From CAG-791 sp963593905 (lineage in GTDB: Bacteria; Bacillota; Clostridia; Lachnospirales; Lachnospiraceae), in the NCBI GenBank assembly GCA_963593905.1, contig CAVBBL010000010.1:17212-81211 (forward strand): a stretch of DNA of 64,000 bases, read 5' to 3'. Made by a program: the position numbers and the translations under genes. Positions 26,942 to 35,689 of the stretch are shown here, piece by piece. The notes under the pieces were generated by a model. That model did no database searches. It saw only the letters and a list, made by a program, of their open reading frames with translations, and had not been told where the DNA came from. How positions within the stretch are numbered: the first letter of the stretch is position 1; every line of letters starts with the position of its first letter.

Positions 26942-27862
26942 CTAACGGCGCAAAGATAAAAGCTTTGCCCGGGCATCCAGGGCTGCCTTGATGATCTTAT
27001 CCGATACTTTCACATACCACTTGGGCTCTTTATAAAGCAGGGACTGATACTCTGCAATATGCTCCCTAAGATAAGCCGGATAGGTCTCATCGATCTTTGC
27101 CACCACCAAAAGGGCGTTTCTTCCGAACAGATCTTCCTTACTGCGCAGCTTGCTCGCCACCTCGAACAGTGTGCGCCGGTTGTTATACTCCTGATGGGCT
27201 GCGCTCTTTATCTTATATCGGATCCGCTCCTCTGCTGTCTGATCATCCGGTCCTCCTACGTAGCTGAAATGCCAGCCGCCGTTTTCCACACGCACACCGA
27301 TGCGCTTCTGTTTGGCATTGCGCAGTTCCTCTGTGGTGTAGGTCTTCAAAAGGGAATACCTACAGACCTTGGTGCCCAGCCACTGGCGCCTTGCCACTCC
27401 GTCAAAATCTCCTGTCACAGACAGATTATTGCCGGAGATATCTTCCAGATTCAGATAACCGTAAAAAAGCCGCTGTGCCAGCATATAGATCTTGCCGGGC
27501 TGTACCTGAGGCAGGAGGCTTTTTAATGTCTCAGGATCCGGAATTTCATCCACATCACTGAAGATGATGATATCATCATTCTGACAATCCTTCAGTCCTC
27601 TGGCTACGGCGCATTTCTGATGATGGTCTCTCTGGAAAGCATCGCAGTCCATCGGGGTATCCTCTACCACCACATGGATGATCTTATCCTGAAATTCGGC
27701 GAACATCTCCTTGTGCTCTTCATAGAAAAGAGGCTTGGGATCCCCGGAAAATGTCACCGTAGACTCACTGATGACAAACTTATCCACCACATCATTCAAA
27801 ATCCGCATCCGCAGCAGAAGAATATCCAGTTCATTAAAAAATTGAAATGCATCGTAGATCAT
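26942..27862 (-). CDS. Family 17 glycosyltransferase (GlcNAc-transferase-like)
   Basis: A 306-residue protein with the GT17 pattern: MIYDAFQFFNELDILLLRM, FVISESTVTFSG and IIFSDVDEIPDP (acidic metal site). GT17 is named after the eukaryotic beta-1,4-mannosyl-glycoprotein GlcNAc transferase; bacterial members are common in surface glycan loci and their linkages are mostly unknown. ATG at 27862. A long leader hairpin lies directly upstream. Confidence 0.85.
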   Translation of the reverse strand: MIYDAFQFFNELDILLLRMRILNDVVDKFVISESTVTFSGDPKPLFYEEHKEMFAEFQDKIIHVVVEDTPMDCDAFQRDHHQKCAVARGLKDCQNDDIIIFSDVDEIPDPETLKSLLPQVQPGKIYMLAQRLFYGYLNLEDISGNNLSVTGDFDGVARRQWLGTKVCRYSLLKTYTTEELRNAKQKRIGVRVENGGWHFSYVGGPDDQTAEERIRYKIKSAAHQEYNNRRTLFEVASKLRSKEDLFGRNALLVVAKIDETYPAYLREHIAEYQSLLYKEPKWYVKVSDKIIKAALDARAKLLSLRR

Positions 27863-27872
27863 ATTTACCTCT

Positions 27873-27940
27873 TATGCCGCAGCTTGCCTGCGAAAACATA
27901 CTGCCGATCGAACACTCTGCTATCGAGCAGAGTGTTCGAT
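27873..27940 (-). promoter_or_regulatory. Leader with half of hairpin H1 and one perfect 15-bp hairpin
   Basis: The gap between the DUF5672 gene (stop 27960) and the GT17 start (27862) holds a perfect 15-bp stem with a 4-base loop (27907-27940, ATCGAACACTCTGCT and its complement). It is followed by ATGCCGCAGCTTGCCTGCG (27874-27892), an incomplete copy of H1 of the type A leader. No T-run follows the stem, so it does not look like a terminator. Confidence 0.65.
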
Positions 27941-27959
27941 CTGACCTCCTATGCGCTAA

Positions 27960-28661
27960 TTATTTAAATTTGGGATACTCCGCATTCGTCCCTTCCCATT
28001 TATGGAACACAAACGGACGAATCCCTTTTCCCTCAAATTCCGGCAGCATCTGCTCCTGTCCAAAGTACATAGCCACTTCCAAAGGCGCATACTTCATGCC
28101 CGCCGCCTCAAACAGATGTCGGTTCTTGCAGCAGATAAACCCATCCTCATTAAAGAAGCCGTGATCCGCCTCAAAGGGAATATGGGTCTTTGCAGGGAAT
28201 TCCAGCAGGCGCTTACTGCGGATGGACACGCTGTTGCCTACCCGGCAGATATTGCCGTGGATATCCCGATAGGAAAAATCATCCTTGGGAAGCGGGAAGG
28301 GGGAGCCGATATAATCATACTCCAGGAACTGATCCTGCCAGCTCTTAGGATTGACCACAAAACCGTCTGCATGCACCAGCAGCATATAGTCGGTATGGAT
28401 ATACTTGTACATATCATAGATCATGGCATAGTTAAACTTATCAATCTCCGTGATCTTATCAATATGCTGATATTCTATATACTTTGGCAGCAGCAGGGGC
28501 TTTCGATGGGTGATCAGTGTCACTGCACCAAAGTCAATCTCCCGGCAGCTGTATTCCAGCGCCTTTACCGTCGCTCTGATATTTACGCTGCTCATAGCCG
28601 CCAGCGTCACATTGGGAAGCTGAAGCCTTCCGTTTTTCCATTCTGCCATTTTAATCCCCAT
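27960..28661 (-). CDS. DUF5672-type putative glycosyltransferase
   Basis: A 233-residue paralogue of the product of 1660-2403. Shared blocks are LQLPNVTLAAMSS, HADGFVVNPKSWQDQFLEYDYIG, ICRVGNSVSIRSKRLL and FVFHKWEGTNAEYPKF. This copy lacks the basic C-terminal tail of the other. Start at ATG 28661 or at the in-frame ATG at 28649; neither has a strong ribosome site. It lies between the GT17 gene and an ABC exporter. Confidence 0.75.
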   Translation of the reverse strand: MGIKMAEWKNGRLQLPNVTLAAMSSVNIRATVKALEYSCREIDFGAVTLITHRKPLLLPKYIEYQHIDKITEIDKFNYAMIYDMYKYIHTDYMLLVHADGFVVNPKSWQDQFLEYDYIGSPFPLPKDDFSYRDIHGNICRVGNSVSIRSKRLLEFPAKTHIPFEADHGFFNEDGFICCKNRHLFEAAGMKYAPLEVAMYFGQEQMLPEFEGKGIRPFVFHKWEGTNAEYPKFK

Positions 28662-28678
28662 TCCACAGGCGCTCAGGG

Positions 28679-30436
28679 TTACGCACCCTGTCTGCCGTGC
28701 TCCTTATCTAATACAAAGTGCTTGTCCTCTACCCGGTATACCGCATCGCATTTCTCGATGGTAGATAAACGGTGGGCGATGATCACCAATGTCTTGCGGC
28801 CATGGAGACTCTCGATTGCTTCCATGATGGCCTGCTCCGTATCATTATCCAGAGCGGAAGTAGCCTCGTCAAAAATCATGATCTCCGGGTCCATATAAAG
28901 TGCTCTGGCAATACCGATTCTCTGACGCTGACCGCCGGAGAGACGTACGCCTCTCTCCCCGATGGAGGTATCCAGTCCCTCCGGAAGAGAACGGACGAAT
29001 TCATCCATCTGGGCTTCCTTTAAAACATGCCAGATCTGCGCCTCATCGATATCCTCCGGTGCAAAACCGTAGGCGATATTATTGCGGATGGTATCATCCA
29101 GCATGTACATCATCTGGGGCACATAGCCGATGTTGGCATACCATCCCATGATATTGGTGGTAATGTCCGTGCCGTCCACCAGAATCTGTCCCTTTTGAGG
29201 CTGGAGCAATCCCAGCAGGATATCCACTGCCGTGGACTTGCCGGCACCGGAAGGCCCGATAATGCCCACGGATTTGCCGATGGGAATGGTCAGTCCCGCA
29301 TTTTCCAGAATGTTTACCTCTGTGTTGGGATAGCGATAGGTGATATTGGTAAGCTCCACTTTCTCATGAAAGGGCAAGGGTACAATAGGTCCCCGCTGCC
29401 GGAAAATGGCCGTATTGTCCACATCCTTGCTGCGGACGATGATCTCCTCCACTGAATCCATACAGGGCTCGTAGTAAGCGATGCTGTTGAGATAGGTGGA
29501 GATGCGATTGGCACTGGGCATGATCCGGATAGCCACTACCGCCAGCACACCGATCTGTCCCATGGTATTAGCCAGATCATCCGAGCTCATAAGAAAGAAC
29601 CCCACCATGCCCAGAATACCGGTCATGCACACCGTCTCGATCAGCAGTCTCGGAATGTTCTGATAGGAATTCTGTTTCTTCTGAATATCGCAGAGTTTCT
29701 CTGCGCTCTTTTCATATTGATCCACAAAGTACTTTTCCTTATTCAGTACCTTGGTTTCCTTCATGCCGCTGACCGCCTGCATGAGCCACTTGGTATTCAG
29801 CGCGCTGTTGACCTGCACCTCATGGCCATAGCGGCGAAGCACCGGTCCCATAACCTTTTTGTTTACCACGATGATCACACCGATCAGGCTTCCCATAATG
29901 ACGGTCATCAGGGGATTGAGCACGATCGACAGGACGATCAGGGCCGCCATGATGATACCTTCTGTGCAGAAGGAAAGTATCGTCAGCAGCATATTGTAGA
30001 CGCCGTTTACATCACTGAGGATATGCCGCATGATCACCGGTGTATTGGCATCTAAGAAAAATTCATAGGGTCTTGTCACATAATCCTTGAAAAGATTTGT
30101 GGAGGTCTGGAACTGCCCGTTATAGATAAACCGATATTGCGCCCTGTACATGTAATACAGAAAGATATTCTTTACAATATACAGTCCGATGAGCAATACA
30201 ATGATCAAGCTAAGGAAGGACTTGGGATCCTGCATGTTCAGCATGACATAGATCCTGCTGTAAGTGGAATCCGTCTCCACGGAACTGGGATTCATGGCGA
30301 TGGTGATCACAGGCAGGATCAGACTGGTGCCTACCGTCTCCATCCCTGCGCCAAGGAGCATCAGGAAAAAGAGCACCACCAGATTGCCCTTTTGCTTTTT
30401 GGTCAATATTCTCGCCACGCGTTTCATTAATTTCAT
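28679..30436 (-). CDS. PglK-like ABC exporter
   Basis: A 585-residue half-transporter. Residues 1 to about 330 hold about six membrane spans. The ATPase domain has GPSGAGKST (Walker A), LSGGQRQR (signature), IMIFDEATSALD (Walker B and D-loop) and IIAHRLST (H-loop), so all catalytic motifs are present. It would act as a homodimer, or as a heterodimer with the exporter at 1-1577. Family role: flipping lipid-linked oligosaccharide. ATG at 30436 follows the upstream stop by four bases. Confidence 0.9.
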   Translation of the reverse strand: MKLMKRVARILTKKQKGNLVVLFFLMLLGAGMETVGTSLILPVITIAMNPSSVETDSTYSRIYVMLNMQDPKSFLSLIIVLLIGLYIVKNIFLYYMYRAQYRFIYNGQFQTSTNLFKDYVTRPYEFFLDANTPVIMRHILSDVNGVYNMLLTILSFCTEGIIMAALIVLSIVLNPLMTVIMGSLIGVIIVVNKKVMGPVLRRYGHEVQVNSALNTKWLMQAVSGMKETKVLNKEKYFVDQYEKSAEKLCDIQKKQNSYQNIPRLLIETVCMTGILGMVGFFLMSSDDLANTMGQIGVLAVVAIRIMPSANRISTYLNSIAYYEPCMDSVEEIIVRSKDVDNTAIFRQRGPIVPLPFHEKVELTNITYRYPNTEVNILENAGLTIPIGKSVGIIGPSGAGKSTAVDILLGLLQPQKGQILVDGTDITTNIMGWYANIGYVPQMMYMLDDTIRNNIAYGFAPEDIDEAQIWHVLKEAQMDEFVRSLPEGLDTSIGERGVRLSGGQRQRIGIARALYMDPEIMIFDEATSALDNDTEQAIMEAIESLHGRKTLVIIAHRLSTIEKCDAVYRVEDKHFVLDKEHGRQGA

Positions 30437-30440
30437 AGGA

Positions 30441-32504
30441 TCATATTCCTTTATCTTTCGTATTCTTCCATCTGACTACGGTCCTGTCATACAGGCCGGA
30501 TACCCGGGCATAGACGGCCGGCGAGGCCAGGAACAGACGCATCCTCACCCTGTCTCCCCGCGTAGAAAAGGGTTCCTTTAACAGCGTCAGGATTCGGTCC
30601 TTTTCGGCCAGCATTTCTTTTTCCAGACGCCCGGCATAGGCGCTCATGGCAGGATCTGCCCGAAATTCCAAATCGTAGAATAAAAGCCGTCTGTAAAAAT
30701 AATAGGCCGCTCTCCTGGCAATCTCTTCCAGTCCGCAGTCCTCAAACCAGGCAATCTGCTCTCTCCAGAACGGCAATTCATCCCGAAAGCGGCGTTCTCC
30801 GGCCTTTTCATTCATAATGCTGCCTGCCCGGTCCAGAACATAATTATAAAGCGGCATATCCAGATATACCAGTCTTTCCATGGACGTAAAGGCCTTGGCA
30901 GTAAAAATAATATCCTCGCTGTTTCTCCCTGTGGGGAAACGGAGATCTTCAATCGTACTTTTCTTAAAGAGCTTGCTCCAGACAGAATTATAAATGATGA
31001 CTCTGTCATCTCCGCCGGTATAGATCTCCAGCGCCTGCTGTTGGTTTAATAATATACTTTTGTCCAGAATCTCGTCAACGGAAGGCACTCTCCATGCTTC
31101 CTGTCTCTCTGCGCCTTCCCCCGCGTGATCCCTCACCTGATTATACCGCACCACCGCAATCTGCGCATTACCATACAGACATCCGGTGACCATAGCCTCC
31201 ATCATAGACGGCTCATACCAGTCATCTCCGTCTAAAAAGGCGATATATTCTCCTTTGGCTTTATCAAGCCCCGCATTTCTGGCATCGGAGAGTCCGCCGT
31301 TTTGTTTATGGATCACCTGCACACGTCTGTCCCTGGCTGCGAATGCATCGCAAAGTGCCGGTGTCCTGCCGTCTGTGGAGCCGTCGTCCACCACCAATAT
31401 TTCCAGATTTGTATAGGTCTGCTTCTCCAGGGAAGCAAAAGCTCTGGGCAGATAGTCCGCCACATTGTAAGCCGCCACGATAACGGAAACAAGGGGAGTG
31501 TATACCTGCTGTCTCCTGCTGCATTGCCCGTCCATGGACGTATTTTCCGGCGGTGTCAGCGCAGGGGCCTCACAGACCACTTCACCTTCTCCGTTGATCT
31601 GCAGCATCTTCTCCGTAAAGATATCCCTTCTGGTCAGGGTACTGCCGTCCGGCATATGCAGCCAAAGAGAAGGGGCAATGATCAATTGACCCGTATGGTC
31701 TGCCAGCCAGGCCCCCCACCAGCTAAAGCTGCTGTTGGCGATAATGTGATGTCTGCACTTTGTCATCAAAGCCAGATCCAGATACCCGTGATCCTCATCG
31801 GCGCCCCTGATCAGTGTATAAGATACACCTGCTGCCCCGCTCCTTTTTTCCATGGCAGCGATCCAGTCTGCCGCCTTCTGCTCATCGTTGGAAAAGACAT
31901 AGAAGTGCACCTGCTCTCCCAGCCTCTCCAGCATCTGCCTGACTGCCCCTTCATAATAGGCCGGCGTGCAGATGCCTCCATAAGTCTCTGCCTTATCCAG
32001 ATAATCCCCGAAGCGCAGATGTACTGCAACGGAATTTTCCTTTTGCATCTGCTCTGCCAGGACGGCCCTTTCGGGCTCCTCCTGCCAGATGCTCTCCGAA
32101 AAGGTAAAAGCCTCTCTCACCTTATCCCGGACATCTGCAAAATACTTTTCAGACTGAAAACATCCGCAGAAATACCCCTCTTCCAATTCCAGAAAAGAAG
32201 GATCGAAAACCAGATCCCGGTCGTGCTTTTCCAGAGAATGCCTTCCCCGTAGTTTTCTGCGGACCCGGCTTTTTACGTCCATTTCCGAATCGGTCAGCGT
32301 CCGAACCAATTCTCGCTCTGCTCTGGGATAATCAATGCCGAAGACCGACAGACGAATCGGTCTGCGCACCCCGTTCTCGGCCTGATGCTCGTACTCCGAC
32401 CAGTCATCAAAGCAGACCTCTCTGCCCATGGCCTGCAGCTTTATAAAAAGAGCGTATTGAAACATCTGGTTGCCGAGTCCCCCCGACATACGGATTACGA
32501 TCAC
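30441..32504 (-). CDS. GT11 fucosyltransferase-GT2 fusion glycosyltransferase
   Basis: A 687-residue two-domain enzyme. Residues 1-300 are GT11 (MSGGLGNQMFQYALF, NSSFSWWGAWLA), but the donor motif reads HLRFGDY at 162-168 instead of HxRRGDY. After a linker of about 35 residues, a GT2 domain starts at 337 (VSVIVAAYNVADYL, VVDDGSTDG, GLSDARNAGL, FLDGDDWYEP). Two consecutive linkages could be made by one protein. GTG start at 32504 overlaps the stop of the upstream asnB-like gene (GTGA) and has a GGGGG site before it, implying translational coupling. Confidence 0.87.
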   Translation of the reverse strand: MIVIRMSGGLGNQMFQYALFIKLQAMGREVCFDDWSEYEHQAENGVRRPIRLSVFGIDYPRAERELVRTLTDSEMDVKSRVRRKLRGRHSLEKHDRDLVFDPSFLELEEGYFCGCFQSEKYFADVRDKVREAFTFSESIWQEEPERAVLAEQMQKENSVAVHLRFGDYLDKAETYGGICTPAYYEGAVRQMLERLGEQVHFYVFSNDEQKAADWIAAMEKRSGAAGVSYTLIRGADEDHGYLDLALMTKCRHHIIANSSFSWWGAWLADHTGQLIIAPSLWLHMPDGSTLTRRDIFTEKMLQINGEGEVVCEAPALTPPENTSMDGQCSRRQQVYTPLVSVIVAAYNVADYLPRAFASLEKQTYTNLEILVVDDGSTDGRTPALCDAFAARDRRVQVIHKQNGGLSDARNAGLDKAKGEYIAFLDGDDWYEPSMMEAMVTGCLYGNAQIAVVRYNQVRDHAGEGAERQEAWRVPSVDEILDKSILLNQQQALEIYTGGDDRVIIYNSVWSKLFKKSTIEDLRFPTGRNSEDIIFTAKAFTSMERLVYLDMPLYNYVLDRAGSIMNEKAGERRFRDELPFWREQIAWFEDCGLEEIARRAAYYFYRRLLFYDLEFRADPAMSAYAGRLEKEMLAEKDRILTLLKEPFSTRGDRVRMRLFLASPAVYARVSGLYDRTVVRWKNTKDKGI

Positions 32505-34393
32505 GCTTTTCCCCCTTTATACTCCGTCTCCATCCAGGCCTGGAACATGAGAATATACCAGACCTGTACGCACCACTCTCCGGTACCTATAAAGCGGTTC
32601 CAGATCTCCCAGACCACGTCGGGATCAAGGATACCCTGTTCCGTCAGTTTCTTTCTCTCGATCAGCCCTTCTGCCCAATCCCGCAGTTCTGTCTTTCTAA
32701 GCCATTGATCCACCGGAATGGAAAATCCCTTCTTGGGTCTTTCCATCATTTCTCTGGGCACATAACGGTACAGCACATCCCGCAGCACCAGCTTGCCCAC
32801 GCCGTCTGCCCTGAGATAATCAATGGGCAGCGTCCATGCAAATTCCACCACGTCTTTATCCAGAAGAGGCACTCTGGTCTCCAGGGAAACGGCCATGGCG
32901 GTTCGATCCACCTTGACCAGAATATCATCGGGATGATACATGCTCATATCCATCAGCATGATATCGTGGTTTACTTCCCCTGTCTCATCCGGTCCCAGCT
33001 GGGTATATGCATAGGGAATCTGTTTATGTTTCAGCGCAATGCGGCCGATCAAAGGATCTGTCTCATAGCTGACACGATAAATATCCTCCGGAGAGTCCGA
33101 TGCCAGCCGGATGCCTCTGGAGCGCCAGATGATATTATTGCGAAGGGGTGAATGCAGCAGCAGTCCTGCCGCCGGCTTGCGGATTCCTCCGGGGATTCGG
33201 CGCACCATGTTCCACATCCGCTCTGCGCCTGCATAGGAGGTATAGCCGCAAAAAAGCTCATCTCCGGCATCACCGCTTAGGGATACCGTCACATGCTCTC
33301 TGGTCATCTTGCTCACCAGATAGGTGGGAATCTGCGAGCTGTCCGCAAAGGGCTCTGCGAACATAGCCGGCAGCATAGGAATCACTTCCCTGGCATCCTT
33401 TTCCGTGATATAGAGTTCTGTGTGCTCTGTGCCCAAATGCTTTGCAATCTCGCCGGCATAAACGGCCTCATTATACTTAGGATCCTCCATGCCGATGGTG
33501 AAGCTTCGAACCTTCCGCTCGCTCTCCTGCTGCATCAGAGCCACCACCGTACTGCTGTCGATTCCTGCAGATAAAAAGGCGCCTACCGGCACATCGGCCA
33601 CCATCTGATCCCGGATAGAAGCGCGCAGCAGTCTTTCCAGTTCATCCGCTGCCTCTTCTCTGGTACCCGTAAATAAATGAGACTGGCCGTATTTTGCCTT
33701 TTCCCGCAAAGACCAGTAGGCTTTTGTCTGCTGTGTTCCCTCCGCATAGGGAGCCCCGATCGTCAGCATTTTGCCGGGCTCTAATTTCCAGATCTTCTGA
33801 TAGATCGTATAGGGCGCCGGTATATAGCCATGGGCGAAATAGATGTCCAGCACATCCGTAAAAATGGGATTGTCAAAACCCTCCAGTACCGTAATGCAAC
33901 CTAAATCAGACGCAAAGACAAAGGATCCCGCCACAAAGCCGTAGTAAAGCGGCTTCTCGCCGATCCGATCCCGCAGCAGAGTTATGGTCTTTGTCTCTTT
34001 ATCAAAGAGCGCAATGGCAAACATGCCCTTGCACCAGCGGATCGTCTCCTCTACGCCATAAGCCTCAAAAGCCTCCAGCAGCACCTCTGTATCGGAGGTA
34101 CCCCGAAAAGCCGTCACCTTTTTTTCTTTCAGAAGCTTTTCCCGGAGGGTGCGATGATTGTAGATCTCCCCATTAAACACACACACATACCGACCGCTGT
34201 GAGACTGCATGGGCTGTGCGCCGGCCTCTGTCAGATCCACGATAGAAAGTCGCCTGTGTCCAAGGCACACCGCTCCGTCTTCGGAAAGCCAGGTCCCCCC
34301 GGCATCCGGTCCCCGGTGGATCATGCGCTGCTTCATGCGCTCCATATTCTCTCCGGGATTCTTAAAATGACATAAACCCGCTATTCCGCACAT
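32501..34393 (-). CDS. asnB: Asparagine synthase-like glutamine amidotransferase
   Basis: A 630-residue protein starting MCGIAGLCHF, so Cys2 is the class II glutaminase nucleophile after Met removal. The synthase half has FLSAGIDSSTVVALM, a variant of the SGGxDS ATP-pyrophosphatase loop, and SLSGDAGDELFCGY. Housekeeping members make asparagine; members in glycan loci may amidate sugar carboxylates. It overlaps the GT11-GT2 fusion by 4 bp. A second copy is at 36862-38751. ATG at 34393. Confidence 0.85.
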   Translation of the reverse strand: MCGIAGLCHFKNPGENMERMKQRMIHRGPDAGGTWLSEDGAVCLGHRRLSIVDLTEAGAQPMQSHSGRYVCVFNGEIYNHRTLREKLLKEKKVTAFRGTSDTEVLLEAFEAYGVEETIRWCKGMFAIALFDKETKTITLLRDRIGEKPLYYGFVAGSFVFASDLGCITVLEGFDNPIFTDVLDIYFAHGYIPAPYTIYQKIWKLEPGKMLTIGAPYAEGTQQTKAYWSLREKAKYGQSHLFTGTREEAADELERLLRASIRDQMVADVPVGAFLSAGIDSSTVVALMQQESERKVRSFTIGMEDPKYNEAVYAGEIAKHLGTEHTELYITEKDAREVIPMLPAMFAEPFADSSQIPTYLVSKMTREHVTVSLSGDAGDELFCGYTSYAGAERMWNMVRRIPGGIRKPAAGLLLHSPLRNNIIWRSRGIRLASDSPEDIYRVSYETDPLIGRIALKHKQIPYAYTQLGPDETGEVNHDIMLMDMSMYHPDDILVKVDRTAMAVSLETRVPLLDKDVVEFAWTLPIDYLRADGVGKLVLRDVLYRYVPREMMERPKKGFSIPVDQWLRKTELRDWAEGLIERKKLTEQGILDPDVVWEIWNRFIGTGEWCVQVWYILMFQAWMETEYKGGKA

Positions 34394-34423
34394 GGGAGTC
34401 TCCTTTCTGTCTTTCTTGCCAAC

Positions 34424-35518
34424 TCATTCTTCCTCTGTGCCGATCTGCGCATAATCCTCATCGGCAATGCGCTGGTCGATCTTTGCCGCAGCTTCCTCAT
34501 AGACCTGCTGCCATTTTTCATAGGCATCGTCCCAGGAAGCATAGCCTTCCTCTCCCCGTCTGTCCGGCAGATCATAATTTTCCTTTAAGTAGTTCTCAAA
34601 AAAGGTCGTTACCTTCTGTGCACCGCCGGCATTGGCGTGGTTTCCGTAATCATTAAAATCCCGCGCTCCGTCTATACCGATCTCCTCATAGTATTGATTC
34701 AGGTTAAGGAAGTCAAAACCTCTGTCCCTTACCTTTTCCCCGATATAATTAAACATCTGCGCCTGCTCCTGGGTGTGCAGGTAGGGAGAGACGATAAAGA
34801 GGGCTTTCTGTCCTTTTTCTTCCAGATAATCCATCAGTTCTTCCAGATGCTGCTCCTGGATCTGCGGAATCGGCGTTGTCTGCGTCTCAGCGGACCAATC
34901 CTGCAGGGTGCAGGGGCCCACTTCATCCGTGCTCTCATATCCCTTCATGGCATCCGGCCAGGCATAGAACGCTGTCCGCAGCTGACTGGGCAGAAAAAGC
35001 GTCTTCCAGTTGGAATGGTATTTGAAAATATCAAAATAATAGGTATACCGCTCCGTATCCTCTGCCGTCAGATCGTCTGTCACCATGGCATTGATGGTCT
35101 TAATCCGATTCAGGGAATATCGCAGATTGTCCGTGACGCCCCGGGTGTAGGCCATATTGTTGGTCATATCCTCTTCCCTGCCGGTATACATCCGCACCTC
35201 ATAAATCATAAGAGAGGGGGACTGATAGGCCAGTGCCTCCTTTGTCAGGTACAGCTGCGCCACCGGCCTTTGGAGATTGGTAGAAAGAGGATAGCAGACG
35301 ATGCCCTCCTCTCCGTACATTTGCGGCGTCGCATAATAGGGAAATACCGGAGACGAACCGATCATAATGGCATCTATGGTATTCTTCGGCTCTGCATAAA
35401 AGCCCACAAAACGATCTTTCACGGCACCGTTTGTCCGAAGGCAATAGGAAACCATCACCAACAGTGCCAGAAAGAGTGCTATAAAAATCGCAGCCGAAGC
35501 TGCCTGTTTTTTTGACAT
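34424..35518 (-). CDS. Membrane-anchored SGNH/GDSL-like protein of a polysaccharide locus
   Basis: A 364-residue protein with one N-terminal membrane span (about 8-27) and the rest outside the cell. IMIGSSPVFPYY carries the GxS nucleophile region and DFNDYGNHANAGGA the Asp/His end of an SGNH-type triad. Such proteins (DltD/AlgX/AlgJ-like) usually help acetylate or otherwise modify polymers and often sit beside an MBOAT protein; none is present here. The C-terminal 40 residues are charged. ATG at 35518 is chosen since the longer frame runs into the hairpin leader. Confidence 0.65.
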   Translation of the reverse strand: MSKKQAASAAIFIALFLALLVMVSYCLRTNGAVKDRFVGFYAEPKNTIDAIMIGSSPVFPYYATPQMYGEEGIVCYPLSTNLQRPVAQLYLTKEALAYQSPSLMIYEVRMYTGREEDMTNNMAYTRGVTDNLRYSLNRIKTINAMVTDDLTAEDTERYTYYFDIFKYHSNWKTLFLPSQLRTAFYAWPDAMKGYESTDEVGPCTLQDWSAETQTTPIPQIQEQHLEELMDYLEEKGQKALFIVSPYLHTQEQAQMFNYIGEKVRDRGFDFLNLNQYYEEIGIDGARDFNDYGNHANAGGAQKVTTFFENYLKENYDLPDRRGEEGYASWDDAYEKWQQVYEEAAAKIDQRIADEDYAQIGTEEE

Positions 35519-35530
35519 TTTTACCTTTCT

Positions 35531-35689
35531 ATGCCGCAGCTTGCTGCGGCATCCTGAGGAGAATTTCGCGTAGGCGAATTCTCCGATGGGATTAGCATCG
35601 ATGATGCTTGCGTCATCGATGCAGTTTGAAAGAAATGCTATCAAGCATTTCTTTCAAACTTACCTTTCTATGCCGCAGCTCATTGCGGC
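35531..35689 (-). promoter_or_regulatory. Five-hairpin leader array (type A) before the SGNH gene
   Basis: Transcript order: an extra H1 copy overlapping the end of the upstream gene (35670-35689), H4 (35624-35659), H3 (35595-35622), H2 (35558-35584) and H1 (35531-35552, fully palindromic around GCCGCAG/CTGCGGC). Then comes AGAAAGGTAAAA and the ATG at 35518. H2 matches the copies at 23592 and 63939 almost base for base, while H3 (GCATCGATGA/TCATCGATGC) has another sequence with the same pairing. The segment TTACCTTTCTATGCCGCAG occurs twice, at 35521 and, one base short, at 35661. Confidence 0.8.

Noticed and set aside
27907..27940. Rho-independent terminator between GT17 and DUF5672 genes
   Set aside because: The 15-bp stem is perfect, but no T-run follows in the minus strand, and it is near the ribosome site of the next gene.
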